Shown piece after piece: positions 35,336 through 46,243 of a stretch of DNA of 64,000 bases. Position 1 is the first letter of the stretch. Each line of letters starts with the position of its first letter. The notes under the pieces are model-generated. The model was given only the letters and a program-made list of their open reading frames with translations. It was not told the DNA's origin and made no database searches. The DNA lies in NCBI GenBank assembly GCA_025266875.1, contig JALLLT010000022.1, positions 372,001 to 436,000 of the forward strand, read 5' to 3'. The position numbers were made by a program, and so were the translations under genes. This stretch comes from Fennellomyces sp. T-0311. Lineage: Eukaryota; Mucoromycota; Mucoromycetes; Mucorales; Lichtheimiaceae.

Positions 35336-35810
35336 ACCGCTGTTTACGTACGACAAGTGAAAGTCCTGCATCGGATCGTTCATCTAAAATCGGAGGGGCT
35401 GAAGGAGTTCGTGAAAGAAAGGACGCGTCATTAGGAGAGAGCTGTGGGCTGGAAGCAAGTGAATTATGTCGAATGTTTGCAATTTTCTTGTTAATCTGTA
35501 GTCGATTTGTACGTTGTAAGCTAGCTTGTTCATGGATTCGAGTTTGATCCTGGCTCACCTTATTGACTTGTCGTTCGGAAAGCAGTATGCTGGCCCTGTT
35601 GGTGGTCATGGAGCGGCGTTGCTCTGAACCTGACGTAGGAATGGCCCGATGTGAAGGTGAGGTAGGAGGGGATTTCCGCGTTGAATAACTTCGTGGTCGC
35701 GACATTGCGGCCATGGTTTTTTTTTCTGCGGTCGAAAAAGAAGAGCGCACGATACCTTTACCGGAAGAGGCTCCGCTTCCGCTTTTGAAAAGGCTGCTTT
35801 CTTGGCCCAT
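32593..35810 (-). CDS. SPC97: Gamma-tubulin complex component 2 (GCP2/Spc97)
   Basis: Subunit of the gamma-tubulin small complex that nucleates microtubules at the spindle pole body. The predicted start is the ATG at 35810 (MGQESSLFKSGSGAS). The first 150 residues are basic and Ser/Arg-rich, probably disordered. After an intron holding a (GA)n run comes the conserved motif MEDLLFVLMGISGTCIK, which requires removing a further intron near 35146-35201. The GRIP1 region follows (SVRYAIDPSLDPSVGRLVEK), then MGEFFFKLHMETALLSATYA, a strongly conserved block FEILYSWIYRGKIIDPHNEF, YWEMRYTVREKLVPSFLE and AGKYLNVVRECG, and a C-terminal GRIP2 domain ending LCLVVRLDYNQYH. Multiple introns of 50-80 bases separate these blocks; I did not fix every boundary. 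Confidence 0.9.
35294..35332. repeat. (CT)n/(GA)n microsatellite in GCP2 intron
   Basis: About 19 CT dinucleotides. In my model it lies within the intron between the N-terminal exon and the MEDLLFVL exon of GCP2. If unspliced it would encode a run of Arg-Glu dipeptides, which is not expected in this family. Confidence 0.85.
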
Positions 35811-35867
35811 CTTTTTAAAAATACTTTTTTCTTCCGTTTTCTCTCTTTTTTTTTCCAACACAAAATC

Positions 35868-36924
35868 ATGGCCAAGCGCTGCTGTTGTATCATTCCATTA
35901 CGAGGAGGAGTGGCCCTTCTCAGCACTCTCATTCTGGTATGTTTTCCTGTCCTGTCCGACCTTGGTACCTTATCGCTAATGGGTCGTTTGTTTCAAGGCG
36001 GTTTCAGTCTTGCTGATCGGGCTGACTTTCACGCACAACAATCGTGAGTAGTAAAAAAAAAAGTAGCCAGTGTCTGCATTGCGCAACTAACGCACGGGAA
36101 CATAGCCATGGTGATGCACCTGTCTGTCATTCACGACGTATTACCGTGGGTGGCAGTTATCATTTACAGTAAGTTTCAGTTGTTGTTCGCAGACAGCGGG
36201 CAGAAGGGCTGACGATTATTCCAGTTGTAACCGGAGTCATCGGACTGTACGGCATCTTGGCCGCCGCAGTGGTACGTAAGCTGGTTTGCAGACGACCCAA
36301 GGGCCGGTTCAGCTAACAGAGGTTTGCAGGGCAAGCTAGCATTGATGCGACTGTACAAGCTGCTGTTCTGGGTGGTGCTCGTGTTCATACTGACGATATG
36401 GACTGCCGTATCATTCATTCTCGCATTGGTCAACCGGTCCAAGAGTCAAGATGCTTGTGACGCAGCGAACCCGGATCAAGCAGAAGGATCGGGAGGAGAT
36501 CGAACTGTGTCGGTGGGAGACTATTCGACAACGTTCCTGGGAATGCAGATCGGCAGCACGTATGGCTTGGCGAACTGCGCCCAGGCGGTCCAGGCGGGCG
36601 TGATTGGCCTTGCGATCTTGCTCTTTGTTGGGCAGATCTCCATGGTACGAAAAAGGAGAGCGCAAGAGGAAGTGATGTCAACTGATGATCCCGATTTAGT
36701 TTTACTTTGCGACGGTGGTTGCAGCGTACACCAAGAAGCTGCGAGAGCGCAACTATGGCCATCGTCTGCGGGATGACGAATGGAACGATAATCTGGAAGA
36801 TCTGGGAGCAGCGTATCGCAGCGATGCCCAGAATGCGCAACGATACCGCATGGATCGAATGAAGAAGAATGAATCAGGCAACAAGTTTACAAAGGGCCTG
36901 AAAAAGTTTAAGCTTGGAAAATAA
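35868..36924 (+). CDS. Four-pass membrane protein, LAPTM/tetraspan-like, unknown role
   Basis: Six exons: 35868-35936, 35998-36043, 36106-36168, 36225-36271, 36330-36644, 36700-36924 (254 residues; introns 55-62 bases, all frames agree). The N-terminus MAKRCCCIIPLRGGVALLST has a Cys cluster and Arg before TM1, as in LAPTM4-like proteins. Four hydrophobic segments follow (about residues 13-36, 46-72, 80-105 and 150-175), with a 45-residue loop holding two Cys between TM3 and TM4. The tail is basic and ends KGLKKFKLGK. The function is not known to me. The start codon is 58 bases from that of the divergent GCP2 gene, so they must share a promoter region. The stop lies 11 bases from the stop of the WD40 gene. 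Confidence 0.78.
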
Positions 36925-36935
36925 AATGCTTTTTT

Positions 36936-38191
36936 TTAATCGTCCATCAGTTCGGCCAGCTCACGCTCTTCTTCTTCCGTCAGTCCTGACTCCACCACAG
37001 CCGTCTTCTTCGGCTTGTCGTTGTACTCTTTTAATGCCGAGGCTATAAATAAAATTAAAACCGCCGCCCAGTTACACACAGCCTCTCGCCTCACGTACCG
37101 GTGATCGTCCATCGCCGAAGAGAGCAGTCCAGTGACGCACTGTACAGCGTCGTGCCGTCCACGTCCAAGCACCCCACCTCATCAAAGTGCCCATCAATGG
37201 TAGATACCAGCTTTCCCGACTACAGCCAAATGCAATCAGTTTAGCTTATCACGCCCCTTAAACTCCACCTTACTGCAATGTCCCAAACACGGATAGCGTC
37301 GTCGCTTGCGCCCGTTACTACGTAGGGGCCGACGATGGCAACGGATTTGACACGATCCGGATGCTGCAACACGGTATCCACGGCACCGGTCTAACAACAA
37401 AATTTTTGGCCTTCAATTGGATCCATGGAAACGCCTGGTCTTACCTCGGTATTCCATCGTCGCACGGTCTTGTCCGCCGAAGCGCTCCACATTTCATCAT
37501 CCCATACCCGAATGCAGTACACGCTCGTATCGTGTTCATCGAATATTGCCACGCATTCGTTTGTCTCGCGGTCCCACTTTGAAATAAGACGATCCGATGA
37601 TGCTGCGTACAGATACTTTGCATCCGCAGCCAAGCTTTCGATTGCCCGGCTATGCTTTTTCAACGTAGCCTTGCACTCGAGCGTTTCCATATTCCATTGT
37701 CGAATCGTACTGTCGGATGAACCAGAATAAATATATTCACCCACCACCAATAGCGCCTTGACAAAGTCGGAATGGCCTTGCAATGTGGCAAGACATTCTC
37801 CAGTCTTGGCATCCCATTTCTTAATTGTCTTGTCCCACGAACCCGTCCAAAGGATCTTCTTGTTGTGGGATAGAGCTACACACGTCACTGGTCCAGTATG
37901 TCCTTTGTAAAGTTTGGCTACTTTTTTGCTCTGCAAACAAAAAGGTGAGTATCTTATTCTTGTCGTTTCAAAGAATGAGGGGGGAAAAACCTCGAGATTG
38001 ATGCGTTTGGCATTGAAACCTGATTCACCAACAAAGGCATGCTTGCCGGTGACAAGCAGAGCAAGAGCCTTGGTGGACAATTGCATGCAATCGCCCTCGG
38101 TATAGTTGTACTTTGCTTCTTTCTCCTTTTGCTTTTTTAACTCGGCATCCGTTTGGAAAAAGTTCCCGGCTTCACTTGCAACGTTCACCAT
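36936..38191 (-). CDS. WD40-repeat protein, beta-propeller
   Basis: Five exons: 38191 to about 37993, 37931 to about 37446, about 37392 to 37275, about 37220 to 37100, and 37044-36936. The protein shows at least six WD repeats (KGHTGPVTCVALSHNKKILW; GHSDFVKALLVVGEYIYSGS; HDTSVYCIRVWDDEMWSASA; DDAIRVWDI; GHFDEVGCLDVDG). It is preceded by an N-terminal helix (ELKKQKEKEAKYNY) and followed by an acidic tail (TEEEERELAELMDD). Such propellers are scaffolds for protein complexes; a specific partner cannot be read from the sequence. The first intron uses a GTTTTT donor, weaker than its neighbours. The stop is 11 bases from the stop of the convergent membrane-protein gene. Confidence 0.85.
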
Positions 38192-38991
38192 TTAAAAAAT
38201 GAATTCGCTTTTTTTTTGGTGCCTGGCAACCTGCACCTACTCTTTTTTTTTGGATGCCCGATTTTAAGGTTTGACAGGCATTCTGTTAAGGAACACCTAT
38301 GCATCTGTCTGGCATACATATCGATATGCATCGCAGCAATGTAGAACGCGTCATATAACATTGGCCTCGAAACTTTGACACATCAATGCAGAAATAAAGG
38401 CATTTTCAACGCTTTAAAGGTTTTGGCTGATACACCTTTTTGGATCGATCCAGGAACAGCGGACATTCGCATTCCAATTGAAGACGATGCATTCTTTTGG
38501 TTTTCTCGGATGCTCCACCTTTTGGATCGGACCAGCGGAACAATGAGCTCTTCTCGGATTATCGAGAAAATCACATGGTTGTATTGGATCATACCGGTAT
38601 GCGATCCAAATTTTGCATGACGTACTGTTGATGCGTAAAAAAAAGAAAATAAGAGGTTGCCAAACTGGCACTAAGCTTCTCTGCAACGTTGAGATTTTTC
38701 CCAGGCTCATTGGTCTCCCTGGAAACAATTGCAATGGCAACACGATGAGTGATTTAAGAATGGGAGAAAGAAAGAGGAGTTGTCAAAATAAACAATTAAA
38801 GATTATGAAATCACATTCATAATCAGCGGTGTCACAATCGGTTCACCCAAAGGTTGGGACATAAACTAGCCAACCACAACGCTTCCCTTGGATTTATTTT
38901 GCTTCTTCCAACTTTCGGCTGCCATAAACGATAAATCCTTTCCTTCCCCCCCTCTCTCGTTTCTTTCCTTCGATCGTTCTTCGTATACTAG
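38192..38991. other. Divergent intergenic region, WD40 and TMEM135 promoters
   Basis: Eight hundred bases between two divergent start codons. A plus-strand frame at 38375-38620 has no recognised domain. A pyrimidine-rich stretch (CCTTCCCCCCCTCTC) just before the TMEM135 start at 38992 is probably part of its core promoter. Confidence 0.5.
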
Positions 38992-40634
38992 ATGCTTACG
39001 CCTCAACAACGATCTTCTTCGTACGACCGATTAAGGGCGAAATTAAAACGAAATCCATCTTCTTTTACAAAGGTCGACAAGAAGGATTGGCCCAGGCCGC
39101 AAACGCCAAAGGAGATCGCTATCCATGCAATCAAAGGCGGAGCAAGTACGGACATTTGTTCAAATTGTTCCTCAGCTTTTCGCTTTGCTTAATTGTTTTT
39201 TGCAGGAGCCTTTTTGTTGGCTTATGGTCTAAGAGCAGGTGTCAACTTTTGCTTCTATTTACTACGAGTGATCCGAAAAAAGTACGGAATCGAAGAAAAA
39301 GCTATTTCGAAAGTTTCTTTCTTTAACCTTTCTTTTTCTACTAGAGCGCAATTAGCCAATATTTTGTCCGCTTCGTTTAAAAATGAAACAGCTGTCCGAT
39401 TCGGTGGCATGATTGGCGTGTTTGGGCTGCTATGGAAGTTGGTCAATAATAGTATGCGGGTTTATCGAGATAAAGATGATCGGTTGAACGGCTTGGTGGC
39501 CGGTGCGGTGGCTGGGTTGGCCATTCTATGCGAAAAGAAAGAAAAACGAGTTGATATCGCGCAACAGCTATTTGTTCGGTAAATGCAAAAGCGAGCAAAC
39601 ATTTGAATGTTCATAATTCACAACGTATTGTATTAGATCACTTCAAGGTGTGTACAATGCTGGCAAGGCGCGCGATATCATATATTTTAAACATGGCGAT
39701 GCGTTATTGTTTGGTTTGGCGTGTATGGAGATCCTGTATGCATATACGGTAAAAACTTCGAACCCCGCCATTAAAGTAGCGTCGTTGCTGAGTTTTTATT
39801 CCTAGATGAACTATCAGACGCTTGACCCCGGTTACTATGATTTCATGATCAAGGCTGCCCGAGTTCCCCACGACCTGCTGAGGCTGAATGAAAAAAATGT
39901 CAGAGGCGGTGCCCTGACAACCCACGAGACACTTCACGCTATTCAAAAATTCCGACCGACCCCACATGCCGTCAAGGTTGTTGAAAACATGCCAGAGTTT
40001 CCTGTGGCAGTGCCCTGCGAAGCGATTCATCCATGGATCGATGGGTGTCACGCAACTGCCTTTGAGCGATTCGTCAAAGTGTGTCAAGCCATGTTGCCAG
40101 TCTATGGTACACTTCATTTGGTTCCTATGCTTGTGTTTCGCACCAAGGCGTTCACCAAATCACCTGTTTCCATGTTATCAAAGACCGCATTGGGTACAGC
40201 CAAGAGCTGTGCTTTCCTCGGTTTGTTCGTCACTTTATACCAATATCAGTTCTGTGCCCATCGTAACCTCATCAAGTCCGGAGTTACAACCTTTAACAGC
40301 AAATACCTTTATGGTCTGTTTGGATTCGTATGTTCGTTCACTTCCATCTTTTTAGAGGAAAAGAAGCGTCGCGGAGAATTGGCAATGTATTGTTTGCCCA
40401 TTGCTCTCAAGAGTTATTATCAGATCCTCTACCAACGAAAGTGGATCTTCCATATTAAGCATTTCGAAGTTATGATGACTAGTGTTGCCATGGCGATTAT
40501 TATGGTAAGTATCAAAACTCTTTTAAGGTTATTTTATACTAAAAAATTTTTCATAGTCATTTTATCAAGAAGAACACGATGTTCTATCATCATTCGTTTA
40601 CAAGATTATGTACCAATTCGTCGGCAAAAATTAA
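38992..40634 (+). CDS. TMEM135-family membrane protein
   Basis: Exons 38992-39145, 39206-39578, 39637-39748, 39806-40504, 40557-40634 give about 471 residues; introns are 52-60 bases and all phases agree. Family signatures: FGGMIGVFGLLWKLVNNSMR, DDRLNGLVAGAVAGLAI, then KHGDALLFGLACMEILYAY and a cysteine-bearing region around VPCEAIHPWIDGCHATAFER. TMEM135 proteins are multi-pass and have been linked to mitochondrial and peroxisomal dynamics and lipid metabolism in animals. The last exon ends IMYQFVGKN; without it translation would read into the intron. The role in this fungus is inferred from the family only. Confidence 0.85.
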
Positions 40635-40761
40635 GTATATGTGCAAAATAAAAAAGAAAAAATCAAGAGAATGTATTTACACTTGGGAGACTATAAACAT
40701 GTGTGTGTGGGGGAGCCAGCCCGAACTAACTTTTAAAGGGTATCTTCTAGCGGGTAAAAAT

Positions 40762-41367
40762 TTACTGAGCAGCGATAGTCGATAAGGGTATTTCGAGCTG
40801 AGTAAGTTGTAAAGAGTAACGAAACGGTGATGGTGCAATTGCTTTTTTGTTAGGAGTGGTTTTCACCAATCGAGTTAAGGCTGCATTGATCTGACATAGT
40901 GCTGCACCTTGACCGCTGACGTTTACTGTGGAACCTTCTTCCATCCCCTTTTCGACAGTAAATACAAAGTCTTCACAATATTGATTTCGCCGCAATAGAG
41001 AACAATGGATTTGACGGCGGTGGTCGAACATGGTTTTGATTTCAACGGGCTGTTGCATGGTAATATTGAACGTGACTTTTTTCGTTTGTGTATCAAAATG
41101 TGTAGCTGTTGCAGTTGCTTGATCGAGATGCACCTAATCGGGTTATACATGAGTACACATGCGAACATTTTCTATAGCAACAAAAAGTTTACGTACCAAT
41201 ACACCCCAATCGTTTCTTAATGGACTCGACGTGAGACGTCGTTCAATTTCGCAATAGCAAAAGGCTTGAATCATTCGACAAGTTGGTTCAATGCGAACAA
41301 GATCGATCAGTGGTAAATGTTCAAGGACACGAACAATGATTTCGGGTGGTAATATAGAAATATCCAT
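40762..41367 (-). CDS. F-box protein, small
   Basis: Exons 41367-41197 and 41133-40762 around a 63-base intron, 180 residues. The N-terminal F-box (ILPPEIIVRVLEHLPLIDLV) would bind Skp1 and bring the protein into an SCF ubiquitin ligase. The C-terminal 120 residues show no repeats or known substrate domain and are rich in Thr, Gln and Val (FNITMQQPVEIKTMFDHRRQ). The ATG is preceded by a purine-rich leader. Substrate unknown. Confidence 0.75.
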
Positions 41368-42113
41368 GATTGCGGAGAAAAAATATAAAAGTAGAGGGAT
41401 GGAGGTGGGGGGGTTTTAATGGCGACTTCTTTATATATATATGCATATGACGGGGCAACCGGGTTACCCTCGAAAAATTCGAAAACGATCGGGTTTCAGA
41501 TACCTTACCGTCATAGCTTCATTTACCTTGCCCAAAAAAGGAGTACCTTGTTTATCGATGTCCGTTGTCAATTGATGCTCAACTCTAAATCATCCAATCA
41601 AAATCGATATCGATACTCCATTGAGTTTTACGATTCCAGTCTTTGGTAGTCATGGGTTTCTATTTTGGCATAACCATGGTAACAATAACGTGTTTTTCTT
41701 GGGACTAATGCTGAAAAAATCATGATCATTTTTACCCGGAAAACAATAAATAAAACGCGAGACAAATCAATGATGCAAATGGGCGGTTCGTTACCGCGCG
41801 GATGTAGAGGTAGCGGATTTCGAACAAGCGGCGATGGCAGGTTTGATAAGCGTTTATTGCAGAAATATGTGCTGAGCGTTCGATATAACCCGTTACCATC
41901 CCGAATGTGTAAAGTACAGTGGTGCATCAAGACCGGAACTGAACCGAAATGGAAGTGATTTCGGTTCTATGCTTTTTTGTTTGATAGACGGGAATGAAAT
42001 GTTGTGTTGCCATCGAAACTAATTTTTTTTAGTCCTGTCAAAAAAAAGTACGCACGCCATTCTTCACATGAAATGCTTTTAGCTTTTTTGTGAAATCATC
42101 AAACCGGGAAATT
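41368..42113. other. Intergenic with a perfect 10-bp hairpin
   Basis: No gene recognised. At 41941-41967 GAACCGAAAT and ATTTCGGTTC form a perfect 10-bp stem with a 7-base loop. It lies about 150 bases downstream of the bL35m stop on the opposite strand, so it could be a transcript-end structure, though this is speculative. Confidence 0.5.
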
Positions 42114-42487
42114 TTATTTGTATGGTAAAACCTTGTGAAGCATCTTTTTCTGAGTGTTGTTGACCAACACCGACCGACTTAAACGGTTGACACGTTCAGC
42201 TGAAAATGACGAATTCAAATGACGAAGTCCATTTTTCCACCGTTTGAAGTTACCATTGCTCGTAGGAAAGAATCTTCATTTTTTCATGAGCAACAATGCA
42301 TTTTCACAAGATATTTTTACACAAACCTCTTTTTGGCACCTGAATGAGACTTGAGTTTGGTTGCCATGCCACGCGATTGGCTTGGAACATTTACGGTGAA
42401 TGCATTTCGTGCAGCAGCTAAAATCATTTTAAAAATGAGTTCCTCGTTACTTATTCCTGTCAAGAACTTACTCAGAATGCCAAACAT
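42114..42487 (-). CDS. MRPL35: Mitochondrial large-subunit ribosomal protein bL35m
   Basis: Three short exons, 42487-42472 (16 bases), 42417-42327 and 42273-42114, with introns of 54 and 53 bases; all frames agree and give 88 residues. An N-terminal targeting stretch (MFGILTAAARNAFTVNVPSQ) is followed by the L35 core MATKLKSHSGAKKRF and NGNFKRWKNGLRHLN, and the protein ends HKVLPYK. Length and the K-S-H-S-G-A-K-K-R-F pattern match bacterial-type L35. No single open frame reveals this gene. It should be imported into mitochondria and placed in the 54S ribosomal subunit. Confidence 0.9.
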
Positions 42488-43534
42488 ATTGTTGGTTTAA
42501 CCAAAAAACACAAATTCTATGGCTGGACCCCTCAAGAAAGTAAAAGGTAGTCACGAGTATATCATTTTGCCATCAGCTTTGCAAATGTGCCAGATCCTTA
42601 TGCCAAACATGGCTTAAAACTTTGATGCATATGTAGTTTCATTTCCAAAGTACCCTGTTAACTCATGCTTTAGTGTATAAAGTAGTACTAACACCTCGCG
42701 AAATCAATATGTGTGCAGCAAGTGAAGTGTTTGAATCATGTAAAGCAGCAGTCAATATCTGTATATGCAGCATGCTGGGATGGTTACTTTTATTTCACCT
42801 AGACTGATGACATTTGACTCCCACATACTTGACTGCTTCCTTCGATTCACTTCCATCATTTCGTCGTTATACAGTTTGCATTTGCCCAATTGTACCTGTG
42901 CCGTGTATGTGGTTCAAAGACAATTCTGCTTTGCATTAGCTGCAGATACTTACAAATATTACCATGCGCTACTACCGAATAATATCTCCATCTAGGTAGG
43001 ATGGTAATAGTTCATTAGTTTATTCATTTCAAATTTGTAACACCATGCTCTGTCGGTAAAGGCCGAAGCAAGTGACATCAGTAAATCGGTTAATAATAAG
43101 CTATATAAAATAATAATTATAATTGCTCAGCCGAAATATAAAAATATAAAAATATAAAAAAGAGACCTGATTAAATGTATGTATGTATGTATAAAGCTTC
43201 AATGCTCTGAACTTACGGGCGGTGTAACAGTCAACGCCAAGGTTTTAATGAAACATGCAGGTATTCCCTCCCTACAGAGGATAATTTGTTCTGTGGCACC
43301 TTCCCGAACACGTATGGTCCGCGCAATTTGTCGTGAAAGAAGACCCTTTTTTTTGTTAAGCGTTCACATCAAGCTTTCGCCAGTACAAAAGAGATCATAC
43401 GAACTCTCTCAGACTCCAAGAGTATGTTAAATGTGTGAATTTCAGCACTTGCTTATATATTGAGAGCAAACGATGGTCATACAGATACAGATTAAATGGA
43501 GAGAGAAGGATAAATTATTGGGGGAGGAATGAAA
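42488..43534. other. Intergenic, simple repeats, no firm gene
   Basis: Lies upstream of bL35m and downstream of chitin deacetylase. A plus-strand ATG at 42519 opens a 32-codon frame (MAGPLKKVKGSHEYIILPSA) that could be a first exon with a GTAAAAG donor, but I could not complete a gene. Simple repeats: AATAT runs near 43135-43160 and TGTA repeats near 43176-43190. Confidence 0.45.
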
Positions 43535-44902
43535 TTAGGCAAAGAGAGCAACAGCCAAGGATAGAGCAATAGCACCAGCAGCCGAGATCTTGGAAGCGGA
43601 CGATTCATCCCGAGCAGATTGAGCAGATTGAGTGGAACCGGAAGTAGCACTAGCACTGCCAGAAGCCGAAGACTTGGCGGAAGAGGTAGTAGAAGAGTTA
43701 CCAAAGGCAGCGAACGAAACAGTCTTCTCCATGTAAGGATGAGTAATGTTCATACAAGTGGCAACGTCCAAAACATGCTTATAGTTCTGCTTGATCTTGG
43801 GAATGTAGTCAAGAGCCAACTGCATGGTGGTGTTATCGATTTCGTGGGTAAGGACAATGTTACCGGAAGTGGCAAAAGTGCCATTGCTACCCATCTGAAT
43901 GAAGTCTTCGTAGTTGCCTTGGACTTGAGACATTGGCTCAGTATCACCAGCAGCCTGATGGAAAGTAAAATATTTCGTTTAGTAAAGGTATAAACAAAAG
44001 ATGCGAGTAACCGTTACATACCCAATCGTCAGTATCAAGATTCCAGAGAACAGTAGTCAGATTAAGTTGGGTAGCAATCCATCGGACACGATCATCAACA
44101 TCACCGAAAGCCTATAAATAAACCAATGGATGAGTTGCGCAGTTTTGATGAAAAAGCAAAGACTTACAGGACGCCAATGGCGCGGAGTAACGCCCGTAGC
44201 CAGCTTGATAGCCTTTTGCGTATAGTACAACTCAGCCAAAACCTCCTCGTTAGTCAGGGTAGTCATCATCTGGTGAGACCAAGTGTGGTCAGCGATATGG
44301 TGACCATCCTTGACACCACGAAGGGCACCATAAGGCCAATTGACAACGTTGGAACCGATATAAAACATGGAAGCCTTGAGCTTTTCAGCTTCGAGATAAT
44401 CGTAAAAGGCATTGTGAGAGCAATTGGGACCATCATCGTAAGTCAAGCCCCAAGTTTCGGGTTCGGGACAAGCGTAGATATCGGCATTCACACCTTTGTG
44501 CTTGGGGACGGTACAGGTAGTGGCAGACCACCAACAATCGGGATCTTTGCCTTCATCGTAATCAGACATGATAACGGCACCATCAGGTCCTAACTTGCGA
44601 ACGGTAATGTTGGGCATCGACTTCCAATCAATCGAGTTATAAAGTGCTTTAAACTCGGCTGACTCGTTCATGCCGTTGCTCGTCGCCGTTTCCCATGTAT
44701 TAGGCCATTCGGATGCAACAAATTGAAAGTTGATGGGGTCGTAGTAGGTACATTCTGTTACCTCATCGTAGGCCGTGGTTTGGGGGATCTTGGGAATGGT
44801 GATGTTTTTGGGATCGATTTGAGTTTTGAACGACTCCCAGTATTCGGCAGCTGAAGCGAATTGCGCAACAGCAAGGGAAATGGCGAGGGTTTTAACCAGC
44901 AT
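43535..44902 (-). CDS. CDA: Chitin deacetylase, secreted, probably GPI-anchored
   Basis: Converts chitin to chitosan in the cell wall, a hallmark of mucoralean walls. Exons 44902-44168, 44111-44022, 43954-43535, 414 residues, introns 56 and 67 bases. A signal peptide (MLVKTLAISLAVAQFASA) precedes the carbohydrate esterase 4 (NodB) domain. Motifs are intact: TYDDGPN, the metal-binding HTWSH, HWRPAFGDVDDR across the first intron, WNLDTDDW ending exon 2, and IVLTHE. Many N-glycosylation sequons are present. The C-terminus is Ser/Ala/Thr-rich (SSTTSSAKSSASGSASATSG) and ends in a hydrophobic tail (GAIALSLAVALFA), the usual layout for a GPI signal. Confidence 0.95.
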
Positions 44903-44958
44903 TTAAAGGAAAGGAATGAATTGAGGCAAAATGCTTTCTTGGCCGAAAAAGTGCGACG

Positions 44959-44966
44959 TTTATATA
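44959..44966 (-). promoter_or_regulatory. TATA box of chitin deacetylase gene
   Basis: The minus strand reads TATATAAA about 57 bases upstream of the chitin deacetylase start codon, well placed for a fungal TATA element. Confidence 0.55.
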
Positions 44967-46243
44967 GCTAGGCGGGATTAGTTTTTCACGGGCTGACTTG
45001 TTCGCTCTTTCCAATGAAGTTTGTGCAACTACTTGGCTTTTTTTTTGCCTATTTCTGATAAAATCTCTATACAAGGTTTGGCCCGCTTGTCTCGCACAGG
45101 TATTTTATTTAGTGCTATATTATGCCTTCTGTGCTCTATTTCTCTTCTGTTGACCGATCCCCCGATCAGATTGTATTATTAGTTTATTTTATGACCCAGA
45201 AACACATCCAAAAATATCATCGTTTATATGTTTAGGCTCTCGCTCCGCCTTTCTACCCCTCTGACTTTAACAACAACAACAAAAAACGTGTAACGGACCG
45301 TTTAGGTAAATTTACCCAATTGAGCGTGTTTAACTTACACAGGTTTCATATACTACTATATTGACTTTAGTGTACCACGTGCAAAAATTGAGCATTTACT
45401 TTTTGAATATAAGAATCAACGCCAGAGAAAAACTTCCAACTAATAAATGGAATGACGAGCATCAGGGGTGCGGCTATCGCCACGCAATTCCCATTTTTTC
45501 CTGCTTTCTTCGTGCCGGAATTGCCGCAATAAGGTCCGATTCAGAACGAATCTATATTACTTTTTGCCGTTCAACCCTGAAAATAGACAATTTATCATTT
45601 TTAAGAGCTTTGTGTTACCCTTTTTGTTATTGGAAAAATGCTGTGCACGTCAACAGAACCCGTGCTCTCTCTCTTTCTTGCCCGATATGTCCGCTTGCTT
45701 AAACGAAAAACTCGAACAGTTACCCGGGATAAGAAAAAAGATGCTTTGCTCTTGTGACAGAATCTATAATAAGAGACATGGCTTTTTTTAGTCATTGGTG
45801 GTAAACGTATGAATTACATGGCCTGCCGTTGCCATAGCCACCCCCTAAACGGGCGTCTGGTAGAATTTCATGTAGAAAAAGCATGGTGAGAGAGAGAGAT
45901 GTGTATTTATAGCAATATCGGGCAAAAGCGCTCTGTCGGGCACTTTTGTTAGGTGCATTGATAGATTACACTATCTGCACGAGCAATTGCAATTGCTGTC
46001 TGTGCATTGCATGGAAAAAGTCTCTGAAACCATGGTATAAACTCATTGGCAAGATTTCATGCAGGCCAAAACGAACGAAAAAAGTAGAAAGTTCGAGCCA
46101 CGGATAAAGATACATCCGACGCTGTCAGATCTCATTTTTAAAAAGATCTGGGTGGTGTGGCTTGATTTCTTCCCCGCTTTGATCAAGTACGTTCTTTATT
46201 GCACAGTTGACAACATGGTGATTCTAACAGCACTTCCATAGCC
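44967..46243. other. Divergent intergenic, CDA and dihydroorotase promoters
   Basis: About 1.3 kb with no domain-bearing frame. A 5' untranslated intron is possible for dihydroorotase, because CACTTCCATAG (an acceptor) ends directly before its start codon and GT donors lie upstream near 46187. Confidence 0.5.

Noticed and set aside
35262..35360. Arg-Glu dipeptide repeat as part of GCP2
   Set aside because: It is the translation of a (GA)n microsatellite that fits inside an intron; splicing gives the conserved MEDLLFVLMG motif.
40762..41220. Plus-strand frame over the F-box gene
   Set aside because: It is a shadow; the minus strand has an F-box and an in-frame intron.
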